Part shown: positions 1 through 10,692 of the stretch, piece by piece
Layout: each line of letters begins with the position of its first letter
Numbering within the stretch: the stretch's first letter is position 1
Origin: Amphimedon queenslandica
Lineage: Eukaryota > Porifera > Demospongiae > Haplosclerida > Niphatidae
Assembly: GCF_000090795.2 (NCBI RefSeq)
Contig: NW_003546383.1
Span: 56,737 to 120,736 of the forward strand
Length of the DNA: 64,000 bases
Direction of reading: 5' to 3'
Made by a program: the position numbers and the translations under genes
The notes under the pieces: generated by a model
The model's database searches: none
What the model saw: only the letters and a program-made list of their open reading frames with translations
Told to the model about the DNA's origin: nothing

Positions 1-458
1 CTTTGTGATCCAGATATCAAGGAACCACAGTGTTTGCATTTTGCTTTATAGTTGCTTCCTTCAATTAAAGATGGGGTTTCAAAATGACTAAGTATCCTTG
101 ACTCCATGATAACATTCACCAAAGACCAAAAAGGACAACTTTCTACTCACTTCTATAACATAAAATTGCTGTGATTGCTCCTGCTGCACGTGGTGCTAGG
201 AAAGCCTTGCCTACTGGGGCAGTCTACTAGTCTGGTATAAATTCCGTACAATGTCAATGTAATGAAGTACAATGTATATAATGGTATTATAGTAAATTAG
301 TAATGTACATGTATGTACATGTACCGTACATAGCCTATTGACAGTAGATAAGGCTTTCATATAACAGGTGGAGTATGCTTTGTTATGTTAGGATGATTAG
401 ACTCTGACACATGCATGTAATAGTTATGCAATATTAAGATTACATGTTACTTTGACAA
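1..458. other. AT-rich sequence, no recognised feature
   Basis: I see no coding pattern or transposon motif here. Around 300-330 there is a short run of overlapping TGTACATG palindromes, which looks like simple-sequence drift. Confidence 0.6.
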
Positions 459-578
459 TTATTACTATTACTATTGCTATTACTTCCTGTTGTAAAAGAC
501 TCTATTACTATTACTATTACTATTACTTGGTAGCCTGTAATCATTACTATTACAATTACTATTACATATTACTATTAC
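459..578. repeat. ATTACT microsatellite, interrupted
   Basis: Runs of ATTACT/ACTATT units are visible as three blocks separated by short unrelated spacers near 485-500 and 528-538. This is an ordinary short tandem repeat with slippage interruptions. No function is implied. Confidence 0.85.
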
Positions 579-614
579 CCCAGGCCTAGTTGCATTACGG
601 TGTTACTCACTTTT

Positions 615-735
615 TCATGTATGTGTACTCTATTTGTGACCATCCTGAGCCTCAAACTGGGGCCCCAGGAGAGAATGATGCTCTGGATTGTGGGGCACAA
701 ACTCAGAGCTTGCTTTCCAAATGAGCTGATTTTAA
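615..735 (+). repeat. Solo fragment of the Ngaro-like element's terminal repeat
   Basis: The stretch from GTGACCATCCTGAGCCTC through the GGGGCCCCAGGAG block to TTGCTTTCCAA..GAGCT closely matches 9286-9390, which lies in the terminal repeat region of the retroelement at 2830-10692. A diverged version is at 10055-10175. No coding part of the element accompanies this copy, so it is probably a solo repeat or a truncated relic. Confidence 0.7.
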
Positions 736-739
736 TAAA

Positions 740-2118
740 GTGCTATATGGCATGTTTCATTGTTGTAAGAGCATTTGCATTAAAAAAAGACTAATTATTT
801 TACTGATTCACACATGTAGCAATAGAGAAAAGAAGTAGGCGTGGTTTCAAGGTTGTGATACCTGCATAAACATTAGAGTTACAAACATAGGAAGCTTTTT
901 TGCAGGAAATCAAGCTACATTCCTCGTATAGAATTAATTCTTACTAATTGTCAGTAAATTTCATTTTTACACTGAGCAATGGTGGCTAGTCTGTGATGTT
1001 GCAGATCTTTCTCATTGTCTTTCAGCCTGTTCAGGTCCACTGTATCAACTTGAAAATGAACTTGTAATGAAGCCAGTCTATATTCTTCCTTTGTTTCAGC
1101 TATATAATGTGTATTTTGTTACTTGGCTCCTCAAAACTAGAATGTTGGTAATGCATCACTTTATTTCATGTATCTCAAATAAAATTGTTTTGAGGTACTT
1201 AGAGTATTTTGAAACAGCTGCTAATGGATGGAAGACCAGGGATAGGTTATAGACTTTCTGCAGATTGGGCCCTTTAGACACTTGAACGTCCAGTTCTTGA
1301 GATAGGTGCGTAGAAGCAAAACACAGCAAATTTCCTTTATTTCTGTGTAAAACACCACCAAAGTGATTCACAGGATTGCTTAGAGTCGGAAGACCTGGAG
1401 GACTGCTTGTAGAATTGGTTTACCATGCTGATCATGAACAATTTAGAAATGTGTTTGAGATACAGATGTTGAAATACAAAACAAAAATTTTGGTGTCATT
1501 TCATGAACATAATATAATTATGTTTTATAAAGTAGACACACTAGTCTATCACATTTTATATTGAAGCACTATTCTGGAGCAATAATAATGCAACATAAAA
1601 TATTCGTAGAAGGTTTTTATCTGGTAGACAGTATAAAATATCAGCCCTAACAGCCAATTGCCTAATTTTTGGGCAGCGTAAAAAGGGAAGGGAGCATCAG
1701 AATTATCCCATTGCTAGGCTACAGTATAAACTTCATGTGAACAATAAAAACACAATTAAAAGTTTCCTATCCCTGGAAACTCTAATATCTATGATACTGG
1801 GGTCTCTTGCCTATTTTCTTCACTTCTGAAATATTGATACACTTGCTGTATTGTTTTGATATCAATTATAGTTCATTATTGCTGCTTTATATTTTTGATA
1901 AAATTGTGAAAGCATTACTGCATTATTATGACATGGTGACTTGTGGAACAATGCTTTGCATTTCTACAAGTACTTTAAGTGTCCCTTAGTCCCATAACAA
2001 GATGCATTTGTATTTTTTGGTTGTGATGTTTATGTTTTAGAAACTATATGTTGCTGCTACCCCAACATTGCAAACTGCTGCCCACGCAGTTAATTATTAA
2101 TTATTAACCCTCTGCATG
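740..2118. other. No recognised gene or repeat
   Basis: The open frames here are below about 70 codons on either strand and have no recognisable domain. The sequence is AT-rich intergenic DNA leading up to the satellite array. Confidence 0.55.
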
Positions 2119-2119
2119 A

Positions 2120-2826
2120 AAGAGTTAATGTTTCACGCTTGACCCACTGAGAAAGAAACAAAGAACTGTTTTTTCATTTCTCACTTTCTTAGTATGGCGT
2201 ATACCACCAGTGACTAATCAGAATGACTTCTTATCATTTGTGGCTGGCTCTAAAACAATGTTTTGTGTACAAATTTATTTCTGACAAGTTTTTTCTTCTT
2301 TTTTCGGTTTCATGGTGTAGTTTGTACTAAGTTCTTATCATTTCAGGTTGTTTATTGAAATGATATTTTATGAACCTTTCACTTCATAATTTTTTCTCAG
2401 TTTCATTGTATAGTTGAAAGTACCAAAAGCAACTAATCAGACAGAGTTCATCACATATAAGATTAGTTTTTAAAATGTTGTTTTAATTTCAACTTATTTA
2501 TTTTCGTGTCTTTATTTTTCAGTTCAGACTGAGTTCTTATTCTATGTTGGTTTTAGAATGTTTCGCGTACTACTTCCTTTTACTACTTCTTTTCTCAGTT
2601 TCAAGTATAGTTTATACCAGAAGTGACTGATCAGACTGAATTATTATTTGAGTTTAGTGTTAAAATGATATTTTCTTTCACTCCTTTATTTGTATCTTCT
2701 TTTCTCAATTTCATAGTATAGTTAAATATGCCAGCAGTGACTGGTCTGACTGAGTTTTCATTATTGGAGATTGGCTTGGAAATGATGTTTCATGTTCGAC
2801 TCACTTCACATTTGTTTCTTCTTTAT
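2120..2826 (+). repeat. 120-bp satellite array, left part
   Basis: Five to six degenerate units with the landmarks of the main array: a TTTCTTCTTTTCTCAG pyrimidine tract, a (T)TCATAGTATAG block, AGTGACTGATCAGACTGA, TTATCATTTGAGGTTGG, and ATGATGTTTCATGT. Satellite ends abruptly in a TTTCTTCTTT run at about 2826. It resumes at about 10693 at the matching phase (TCTCAG..TCATAGTGTAG), which indicates that this part and the main array were once contiguous and were split by the retroelement between them. Confidence 0.85.
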
Positions 2827-2834
2827 ATTCTTCA

Positions 2835-2975
2835 AAGGCTTCATTTAAAGTCAGTTAATGATATGAGGTGGGCCACTTCTTGAAATTTGCATGGTTTATC
2901 CTCGTAGTTGGTTGTGTTCATTTCAGTGCTCGAGTGGTCAAGTTTTGGTTGTTTGATGTGTAATTTTGTTTGAGA
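2835..2975 (+). repeat. Split direct repeat A, 5' copy (A1)
   Basis: Begins with AAAGTCAGTTAATGAT and runs through GGGCCACTTCTTGA, GTGTTCATTT and GTGTAATT blocks. Matching copies are at about 9064-9185 and 9820-9950, downstream of the recombinase. Similarity fades after about 2975 as ORF1 leader sequence begins. Confidence 0.75.
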
Positions 2976-3133
2976 ACTCTCTTTGTTGTACATTTGTCCG
3001 CCAAAGATTTGTCGAGCTAAGATATGTGGGCGTAGTTTGAGCCACTGGGCGTCTGAAGAGGGAGCAAGTTCCACTTTGCCAGCATCTGGTTGTGGCTGTC
3101 CATATTGTGTTGTGCTTTTCAGCACAACACAAC

Positions 3134-4310
3134 ATGTCTCCACCAATAGTGCAGGATGCTGATCGATCTCTGATGGCTCTTTCTGGGTTTTCGGCACTTA
3201 CGCTCCAGAAGGTTTGTCAGCAGATAGCTGCTGCCTTCCCAGCTGGTAACCAGGACCAATCTGGTACCCCATTGTTGGCTGTGCCCTGGTACCCAGCCCC
3301 CTTGCTGACCCACCCTTGAACTCTGCAGCTGGTGTTGTAGGTAAGTTTATCTCTGTGGGTTATTGCCTGGGGTATTGGATATATATTATTTGTGACTTGA
3401 TATGAGAAAACCAGGCTAAATGCTCCAAAATTGAAAATTGAGATTTATTCTGCTTTTATTAAGCATAGTTCTCCTTCCATTTTGTCTTTGTTTTCTGTCA
3501 TTTGACACATTTAGTGGTGAGTTATGATTTTTTTGCAAAAAAAGGATGTAATTGAGTTACAGCCATTCTTATCCATGGGCCTCCCGTGGCCCCTGGTCTT
3601 TCCTTGTGTTTGTTGGCTGAGCCTATCCTAGCAAGGCTACTCCACAAGATCCAGAGTGGCCAGTTCATTGAGATGAGTAAGCTGCTGGGTGATAACATTG
3701 TGCTTATGCAACACTTTCAGTCATCAGATGCCTACTTTCCAATTGTTCAACACACCCTTGGCTCTGGGTGGTATCTACTCTTCCCTCATTGATTTATACT
3801 TTTTTAATTATCTGGCCGTGTTAGTCCTGAGCCAGTTCATTCGGGATCACCTTGTGTATGCTACATCTGTAGTACATGTATCACTTCATCATGGGGATTG
3901 GGGCTGCTTGGATTATGACTAGCTGTTTCAGCAGTAGGTGGCCCTCAATCACTCTTGTTCTTAAGCACTTAGCTTGGTGACTTTTACCATTCTGAGCCAA
4001 CGTGCAGGCAGTGGTACATGTTGCTGAGTTTTTCAGGCCTGTGACCATTCATCTTCTGAGTGTTACTTGATGGCCCTTGAGCCTCCACCATAGCAGGGAG
4101 TCCTAGCCTAGTTTCTGAAGTCCTCTCAGGTTTGTCTCACCTGGAATGAGAGTAGGTATGTCACCTCCATACATGTGCCACTTGTTGCAGTCCCTCACAT
4201 CCAGTGAGGGTTAATGCTGAGACCACTGCCGATTCTAGGTTCTGTACATCCAGGACTGGGCGAGTTCCACCTCCTTCATCAGCCCAATCTGCATTTCTCT
4301 GACTTGGATC
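3134..4310 (+). pseudogene. ORF1 (gag-like) of the Ngaro-like element, broken
   Basis: The reading frame is broken several times, but three recognisable blocks survive in order. At 3590-3720 a stretch reads ..LHKIQSGQFIEMSKLLGDN, the short conserved motif found before the central domain of YR-retroelement ORF1 proteins. At 3800-3975 there is a helical segment containing FIRDHLVYA and GDWGCLDYD. At about 4130-4235 a Trp-Asn-Glu motif is followed by HTCATCCSPSHP, resembling the Cys/His-rich nucleic-acid-binding end of these proteins. ORF1 products are thought to bind the element RNA. About 390 codons of span fits the family. It is non-functional because of stops and frame changes. Confidence 0.65.
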
Positions 4311-4548
4311 TTGCTTTGGCTTGATATGTTACATCTTTGAAGTTATTTTGCATTTATCTTTTTTTTAATGTTTATTCGATGTTTCTTGTGATTGTTGTTT
4401 TGGGGAAATCTTGAGTTATTTTAATGCCTTTTTGCCGTGATAGTCATCCTGGTCTCCTATGTTAGGCCCAAGACTTAGGATGTGTACATTGGCCCTCATG
4501 CTTGTGGTTATTACATATATTAGGAGGACCTTGATGACTGAGACATTA

Positions 4549-4958
4549 GTGCGGGCCGATATTGAAAATTTTGAAACGATACGATGTGATACAATATTGC
4601 CTAAAAATGATAGTATTGATATTTTTTATTGATAAGTCATTAAGCCACACCCATTAACTTTAATATTACTGAATTGGCTAAATGAAACTATTTGAGAACA
4701 ATTATTATTGAAAATCGTTATGAAAACCTTCTTTGGCTTCACATACTTCAGCTACTTCATCTACTTTCCAAGACATTACATTTTAGTAATTTTCAAGATG
4801 TTACTCCTATAGTTAATTAACCATTTATTAAGGTTATGTAGCCATTTTGTGGGCGTGGTTTTGTTTTTATATTTCCTTCAAATTATTTTGATATTGATAA
4901 GTATCAATACCACATTATATCAATTAAATATTGTCAGTTTTGATATAACGCCCAGCAC
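4549..4958. mobile_element. MITE nested in the retroelement
   Basis: The ends are imperfect inverted repeats: GTGCGGGCCGATATTGA on the left and, reversed, GTGCTGGGCGTTATATCA on the right. Both are flanked by TA. Inner sequence is AT-rich with GATATTGATA motifs on both arms. There is no coding capacity. It interrupts the retroelement between ORF1 and reverse transcriptase. A TA target would suit a Tc1/mariner-type source, but two bases are weak evidence for a duplication. Confidence 0.6.
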
Positions 4959-5127
4959 TACCAGGCATGCCTTCAGTCTGTGATTGCAATGGGTTGCTTA
5001 TCATCGGTGGTATGACATTTTTGTCTTCACATTTGTCTTCCTACCCTGATCAGCAGCTGTCTACGTTTGCTGTGTCTGGGGTCTGAGCGGGTTTCTGGGT
5101 TGGGGTGTCAAATGATGTTGTGGTTCG

Positions 5128-5325
5128 CTTTTCCTCCTGTAACCATTCTTCCTGTAACCATCCTTGCTGTCAGTCTTCACCTTCAGTTGTTGGTGCTGAC
5201 CTTGCTTCAAAACAGGCTGCTTGTCGAATGTCTGGTTCGCTTTTCCTCCTGTAACCATCCTTGCTGTCAGTCATTACCTTCAGTTGTCGGTGCTGACCTT
5301 GCTTTGAAGCAGGCTGCTGGCATGG
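5128..5325 (+). repeat. Local tandem duplication of about 105 bp in the retroelement
   Basis: A block beginning GTTCGCTTTTCCTCCTGTAA and including CATCCTTGCTGTCAGTC and GGTGCTGACCTTGCTT occurs twice, at about 5128-5225 and 5234-5325, with small differences. It lies where the N-terminal part of the reverse transcriptase should be, so that part of the gene appears rearranged or lost. Confidence 0.7.
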
Positions 5326-5334
5326 AATCTGTGT

Positions 5335-6230
5335 CATCAGGGAATTGAACACGTCATGCATGACTTGGATGATTTTATGTTTATTGGGTCTCCTAGTTCT
5401 AAGGAGATGGAGTTTGCACTCCTGTTGGCTCTTGATGTGCTAGCTGGTCCTGGAATTCCAGTTACTCTTCTGAAGATTGGGGGCCCTGGCACTTTTGGAC
5501 CTTATTGGGAATAAAGGTTACTTTGGAAAGAATAGAGCTGCATTTGCCACATAATTAGGTGGGTCGTGTGAGGGCACTCATTTCTAGCTTGTATGGGAGG
5601 TCTTGTCGGCGCTCTGATTTGAGTCCTTGCTTGGGTACCTTTCTTATGCAGATGTGGTGGTATGGCAAGGCAGACTTTTTTTCTGCACCTGTTGTCCCTC
5701 TTGCAATGGCCAGTTGGGCCACTTCTTTTTAACATAGATGTAGTCGCTAAGGCAGATGTGGCATGGTGGTACTGTTTTTACTGGTCTGTCATGAAGCAGC
5801 TTTTGTTACTGGTCAGAATACTCCTAGTTTATGTTGATACTGATGTATCTGGGAATTTTAGATGTGGGGCAGTTGCATGAGATGCTAGACAGTTGCAGGT
5901 CCCGTGGCAAAGGGCTAATGCCAGCATTGCAGTAAAGGTATTGTCCCCAATTGTACTGGCAGGTGCAGTGTAGGGTAGTGCTTGGCACTGCTCAAGGGTT
6001 TGCTTTTATTGTGATAATGCTTTTTTTGTCTCTGTCATTCAGAGGTGATCTGCCAAAGATACAACCCTTTTGCATCTGCATTGCTTCTATCTTTTTGCTG
6101 CTGTAGTTCATTTTTTACTGTATGCTCACTGTATGCTCTACTTGTCTGGGCTAGCTAATTCACAGCTGATGCTCTGTCTAGGGATAACATGTCATTATTT
6201 CTTTCCCTTGTTCAAGAGAAATCGTATAAT
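5335..6230 (+). pseudogene. Reverse transcriptase core and RNase H of the Ngaro-like element, broken
   Basis: The catalytic region of the reverse transcriptase is visible at 5340-5530: HDLDDFMFIGSPSSKE, with DLDDF at 5362-5376 in the position of the family's YLDDF, followed by GIPVT..KIGGPGTF. A connection segment (RVRALISSLYGRS) lies near 5560-5620. RNase H follows: DTDVSGN with its first catalytic Asp at about 5834-5851, ASIAVKVLSPIVLAGAV near 5920-5970, and CDNAFFVSVIQR at 6009-6045. In YR retroelements this polyprotein copies the RNA into DNA. The N-terminal half of the RT is missing or scrambled, and several stops interrupt the frame. Confidence 0.75.
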
Positions 6231-7230
6231 GGGGCTACTGGAAAAAAATGAAATGAAAAAGATAAATTGAAAAAGTAAAGTGAAAAGATAAAAATATACA
6301 TTCTATTGAAAAAGCTAATCCTTTTCTGACTCTTTTGCTTATTTTTGTTCTTTATTGTGTTTTTTCCTTGTATCGTTTCTCCCTCTTTCTTCCCATCTCC
6401 TTATTATTGATATTAATAATAATTAATCCTGATTGATGTATATTTTACAATGAAGGATGTAGTTGTGTGTTATCTATTCAGTCATGTTCTCCTGTCACAA
6501 GTACATCTGATGCACTTCCTTATATGCAATCTTCTTTTCCTATCCACCTTCCCATGCTTCACCTACAACTCCTCACCAAAGTCTCATCACAACATATCTC
6601 CATTTTTCTTGTGTTTTATTCAGGGTAAAATCTCCATCTCTAATGGCTTTAAGCTGAGATGCATGCATGAAGCCTTGCTTTTCACCATGTGACTTCTGCC
6701 TCAAACATGAGGAATGGAAAACATTCACCTTGAATCAAACTCCTCTAAGCAAATTTGGAAATGCTCACAATTATGTTAATTTAGTTTGTGTTCAGTCTTT
6801 ATGGCCGTCATTTCATCCGTTTTCACTTACTGTTCTGCAAGATGTTGTTGCTTGCAGGCAAAATGCATTACACAAGTCTCCTTTCTTGGTTTGGACTAGT
6901 GTTGTAGACTCGTAACTACTTCAGATTACTAAAGTTTATTGTATAACTTATCACAAGATTCTTTTTTTGCCTATTTATCCTTAACATTTTTTGCAATTTG
7001 TTACAGCATTGTAAAATGTAAATCAAACAGGATTACTTATTATTAATATAAATATCAAGGAGATGGGAAGAAAGAGGGAGAAACGACAAATTGTAAAGCA
7101 CAATAGAGAACAAAAATAAGTAAGAGTCAGAAAAGAACAGCTTTCATAATACATATAGAATATATAATTTTATTTTTTTAATTTCTCCTTTTTAATTTTA
7201 TCTTTTTCATTTCTTTTTTCCAGTAGCCCC
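6231..7230. mobile_element. 1-kb fold-back MITE with ~185-bp inverted ends, nested in the retroelement
   Basis: The left end, starting GGGGCTACTGGAAAAAAATG at 6231, is mirrored by ..CATTTCTTTTTTCCAGTAGCCCC ending at 7230. The pairing extends inward about 185 bp, for example GGAGATGGGAAGAAAGAGGG near 7060 against CCCTCTTTCTTCCCATCTCC near 6390. The flanks are GTATAAT on the left and TTATAAT on the right, suggesting a 7-bp target duplication with one change. It separates RNase H from the recombinase. It has no transposase of its own. Confidence 0.85.
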
Positions 7231-8290
7231 TTATAATGTGGTGTCTAATGAGGTTTTGCTGTCGCAATGCACCGATTGTGGCTCTTTCCAGGATTAGGTA
7301 GTTCAGGTTTAATGTATGACCTCTCTTTCCACAAGTACCTTGCAGTCTTATTGCACAGCCCTTGATAGCTATCTCTTTTTTTGTGACTGGTTTGGTTTTC
7401 CTTCTCCTACTCCTTCCTCTGAGTCTCTCCTTTCTCAATTTGTATCGTATGTGACTGGTTGGGCATTGTCATACGAGTCAGTTTTGGTGTCTCTGAGTGG
7501 GGTTTGCTTTGCCCAGATTTCTCGTCTTTCAAGATTTTGCGACGTTTTTTCCTAGGTGGGAATATGTGTTGAGAGCATTTGTAAAACCTCTCTTGGTTGT
7601 ACCTGACCTCCCGTCACTATTCACGTGTTGGGTCTTTTCCTGCGCATGTCATTGTAGCTGTCGTAATATAATGTCCTGTTGTGGGCTTCTTATGCAGGCT
7701 GTTTTGGCTTCCTCTGAGCTACTGAGTTCACTTGCCCTCCTAGGGCTACATTGTCCAAGTACATGTTGTCATAAGTGGATGTAGCAGTTTTTCTCACTCA
7801 TTCCTTTCCTTTTTATCATTTCTCCTTTACTGCAGTAAGACCAATGTAATTGTGGTAGGAGTCCGCATCTACTTGTGGCTAGTATGTGGTCTGATCTGTC
7901 TAGTGAGGCTCTATTGGCATACCTGGCAGTAAGAAGCCCAAGTTTTGTCCCCATGTGTTTGTGGTAGGAGTCCGCATCTACTGGGGGCAAGTTTGGGGTC
8001 AGATCTGTCTAGTTAAGTCCCTATTGGCATACCTGGCAGTAAAAAGCCCAAGTTTTGTCCCCTGTTTGTATTTTGTCTTCTCTGTCCCATAGGTGTCTTG
8101 TTGCTGCTATTCGTAGGGCATTAGTGACGAATGTTGGTTGTGTTATTTGCCACAACGTTTCTATTGGAGCAGCCACTATTGCAGCTACTTGTTTTCTCAA
8201 AAATTCTCTCATCTAGCTTCTGGGCTGGTGAAAATTGGTAGCATTCACTAGGTACATTCTTACTTCAAGGAATACCTTGATTGGGGTGAC
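7231..8290 (+). pseudogene. Tyrosine recombinase of the Ngaro-like element, broken
   Basis: The N-terminal SAM-like core-binding region is in one frame at 7316-7510 (STSTLQSYCTALDSYLFFC, then SLLSQFVSYVTGWALSYESV). The catalytic half continues with frame changes: YVLRAFVKPLL at about 7565, a segment KTNVIVVGVRIYL at about 7830, and LVAAIRRALVTN at about 8096. At 8151 HNVSIGAATIAA replaces the usual HSFRIGAAT box, so the catalytic Arg is lost. FTRYILT near 8245-8265 keeps the nucleophilic Tyr (8253-8255). The enzyme would insert the circular DNA copy by site-specific recombination, which is why no target duplication is expected at the element ends. Confidence 0.75.
7855..8064 (+). repeat. ~109-bp tandem duplication inside the recombinase relic
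   Basis: GTAGGAGTCCGCATCTACT.. through GGCATACCTGGCAGTAA and AAGCCCAAGTTTTGTCCCC appears at 7855-7954 and again at 7964-8064. The two copies differ by about a dozen bases. The duplication breaks the catalytic domain and probably postdates loss of function. Confidence 0.85.
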
Positions 8291-8529
8291 CCAGACTCTA
8301 ATGGCTTTCCATTCACTTTTGTGCTCTTTTATGGGTTGTGTTGTTTTTGTTCAAGTCATGTTGGGCTTAATCCTCTTGTTTTTTTCTTATGTTTTATTGC
8401 TAAGGTCTTGCATTTGATTCTTTCATACCTATTAATTTTTTATATTCACAAAATGATGGTGAGCCTTGTTGCTTCCCATCACTCACCTACTAATATTTAT
8501 GCTGTCTGCAGTAACCATTCTCAGCCAGT

Positions 8530-10692
8530 ATGTGCCACATAGGGTGGACTACTCTGAATTGACCCTCTTACAACTTGAACCCTAATTGGCTATCCAATTG
8601 AGCTGCTCTTAATGGGTTCCCATCCTGTGGTAGGGGCTTGACAATTGGTTACACATGGCTTACCCGCTGTTAGCTCTGGACCATTCTGAGGCGTTGAAAT
8701 ACCACTGTTGTTTGTGATGAACAAGCATAACTGCACATTCATACCTCCTGCTGTTAGCAATGAACCAGTTTCTGGCTCTGACTTGCAGTGGGACACCTGC
8801 TGGTGCAGCATGCTCAGATGCTTCCCAAACAGCTATGGTAATATGCTGTTTGCGCTGGACCATTTGGCAGTGCTGATGTGTCATTACCATTTGTGCTGTT
8901 GCCATTGTTGCTCTTGTCTTATTCATGTACTCCTGAGGTAATTACCCAACCCCTGTTGTGGCTGCCACTGCATTTTTGTGAGTGGTCCTTGTAAACTTCC
9001 AAACCTCATTCCTCTTATTCTGAAGTTTCCAGAAGCCCACTGTCATTCAGTAGTATTCACTGCATGCATCTAAAGTCAGTTAATGAAAAAGTGGGGGGAG
9101 TCTTTGTGTGGTATATCCTCGTGTTCGTTTGAGTTTTCGTGTTCCAAGTTTTAGTTCTTGGCTGTGTAATTTTGTTTGCTTCACCTCCCCATTGCATCTC
9201 TTTTCTCGACTTTGTTGGGTTTTGAGCCTCGGTTGAATTGCTGTGTTTGTTTCCATTACTCACTAATTGATATATGTGTAGTCTACCTGTGACCATCCTG
9301 AACCTCAATTTGGGGCCCCAGGAGGGAATGCTTGCCTTCTTATATTGTGGGGCACAAACCCAGAGCTTGCTTTCCAATTGAGCTGCTCTTAATGCATTGC
9401 CATCTCATGGTAGGGAAATGAAAATGGCATGCCCACTGTTGGCGTTGCACCATTTCGTGGCATTCACATATCACGGTTGGTTGTGATGGGCATATCCGCA
9501 TGCCCACCTGCTCATTTGTGGCTACCAATGTTAATTGTGGAACATTCGGTGGCTGTGACATGCTGCATGCTCAAATGCTTTCAGCACAGCCATGGCATGA
9601 CGCTGCATGTGCTAGACCAATTGGTAGTGCTGACATGTAATGACCAGCTGTGTGTCCTACCATTGATGCAGTTTGTCTTGTCCATATACTGCTGGGGTTG
9701 TTACCAATCCCTTGGCTGTGGTTACTGATGAGTTTTTGGGGAGTTTCACTGACAAAATTCCAAAACATCATCCCTTGTTTGAGATTTCTAGTTATTTAAT
9801 AGTTTTTAAAGGCTTGCACTGAAAGTCAGTGAATGATAAGGCAGGGCCACTTCTTGACATTTGAGTGGTGTATCTTAGGGGTCTTTTGTGTTCATTTGAG
9901 TGCTCTAGTGGCCAAGTTTTGGTTCTTTTCTGTGTAATTATGTTCCCCATCACCTCTCCTATTGCATATCCTTTCTACATTCAGTTGAAGGTTATGCCTC
10001 ACTTGCATTTACATTTGTTTGTATCACTCTGTCCTTCATATTTGTGTAGTCTGCCTGTGACTTTCCTGAGCCTTAATTCAGACCCCCTTAGGGGGGGCTG
10101 CTCTAAATGGCCAATTTTTACAATGTGGGGCACAACCCTATGCTGGCTCTCCATTTGACCAGCTCTTAATGGTTCCCATCCTGTGGTTGAGGGCATGATC
10201 ATTTGTTACTAATGGCATGCCCGCTGTTGTCACTGGACCATTGGCGGTGCTGGCATGCCACTGTTAGTTGTGTTAGGCATAATTGTATGCCCGACCATTT
10301 GGCAGTGTTGACATGCCACTCTTTGTTTATATATATTGGTATGGCCACCAGCACATTTGTGGCTCCCACCCTTAGCGTTTGACCAGTCAGTAGCTCTAAC
10401 ATACTGTGAGACACCTGGTGTTGCAGCATGCTGATATACTTTCCTCACAGCCATGGCATCACGCTGTTGGTGCAGCATGCTCATATACTTTCCTCACAGC
10501 CATGGCATCACGCTGTTGGTGCTGGACTATATGATCAGCTGTGCTCCTACCATTGATGCAGTTGGTCTTAAACATGTACTCTTGGGGTTGTTACCAACCA
10601 CTCACCTGTTGTTACGAATATGATTTCTGGGAGTGGCCTTCACGAAATTCCAAACTTCCTCCTTGTTTGAGGTTTCTGGTGGCCAATAGTCA
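8530..10692 (+). repeat. Terminal B-A-B-A-B repeat region of the Ngaro-like element
   Basis: Three successive units of about 530-760 bp are recognised by shared landmarks: CCAATTGAGCTGCTCTTAAT then a CATCCTGTGGTAG-like string (8595, 9378, 10160), GCATGCTCA..GCT..CACAGC..ATGG (8808, 9566, 10425), a CCAAAC..CCT..TTTGA stretch near the unit end (8998, 9757, 10650), and AAAGTCAGTTAATGA starting each A part (9069, 9829). B1 begins near 8530, A2 near 9056, B2 near 9286, A3 near 9816 and B3 near 10051. Each unit is itself rich in GCATGCC/GTTG short motifs. No ORF with a known domain is present. Confidence 0.7.
10424..10521 (+). repeat. Two 49-bp direct repeats
   Basis: CAGCATGCT(G/C)ATATACTTT.. through CCATGGCATCACGCTGTTGG is present twice back to back (10424-10472 and 10473-10521) with one difference. 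This is a recent slippage-type duplication in the last B repeat. Confidence 0.9.

Larger units (their letters stand above)
2830..10692 (+). mobile_element. Degenerate Ngaro/DIRS-like tyrosine-recombinase retroelement
   Basis: In plus-strand order, fragments read as an ORF1 (gag-like) with CCHC-like cysteines, a reverse transcriptase core, RNase H and a tyrosine recombinase. This is the gene order of YR retrotransposons. The sequence before ORF1 (A, 2830-2975) recurs downstream of the recombinase at about 9056-9185 and 9816-9950, interleaved with a second repeat (B) at about 8530, 9286 and 10051. An A-genes-B-A-B layout is the split direct repeat structure known for Ngaro/PAT elements, as opposed to the inverted ends of DIRS1. 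Here there is one extra A-B unit. The element sits inside the 120-bp satellite, which continues on both sides. Many stops and frameshifts and two nested MITEs show it is long dead. The family is assigned from remembered motifs. A DIRS rather than Ngaro affiliation remains possible. Confidence 0.75.

Noticed and set aside
2998-3130. Palindromic GTTGTGCTTTTCAGCACAAC at 3109-3128 as an operator
   Set aside because: It lies in the ORF1 leader of a dead retroelement. It may be part of the element's RNA structure but nothing supports a regulatory role.
8660-9377. Minus-strand frames of 88-106 codons in the terminal B/A repeats
   Set aside because: They do not keep frame between the three repeat copies, and their His/Gln/Thr-rich content follows the GCATG/GTTG short repeats.
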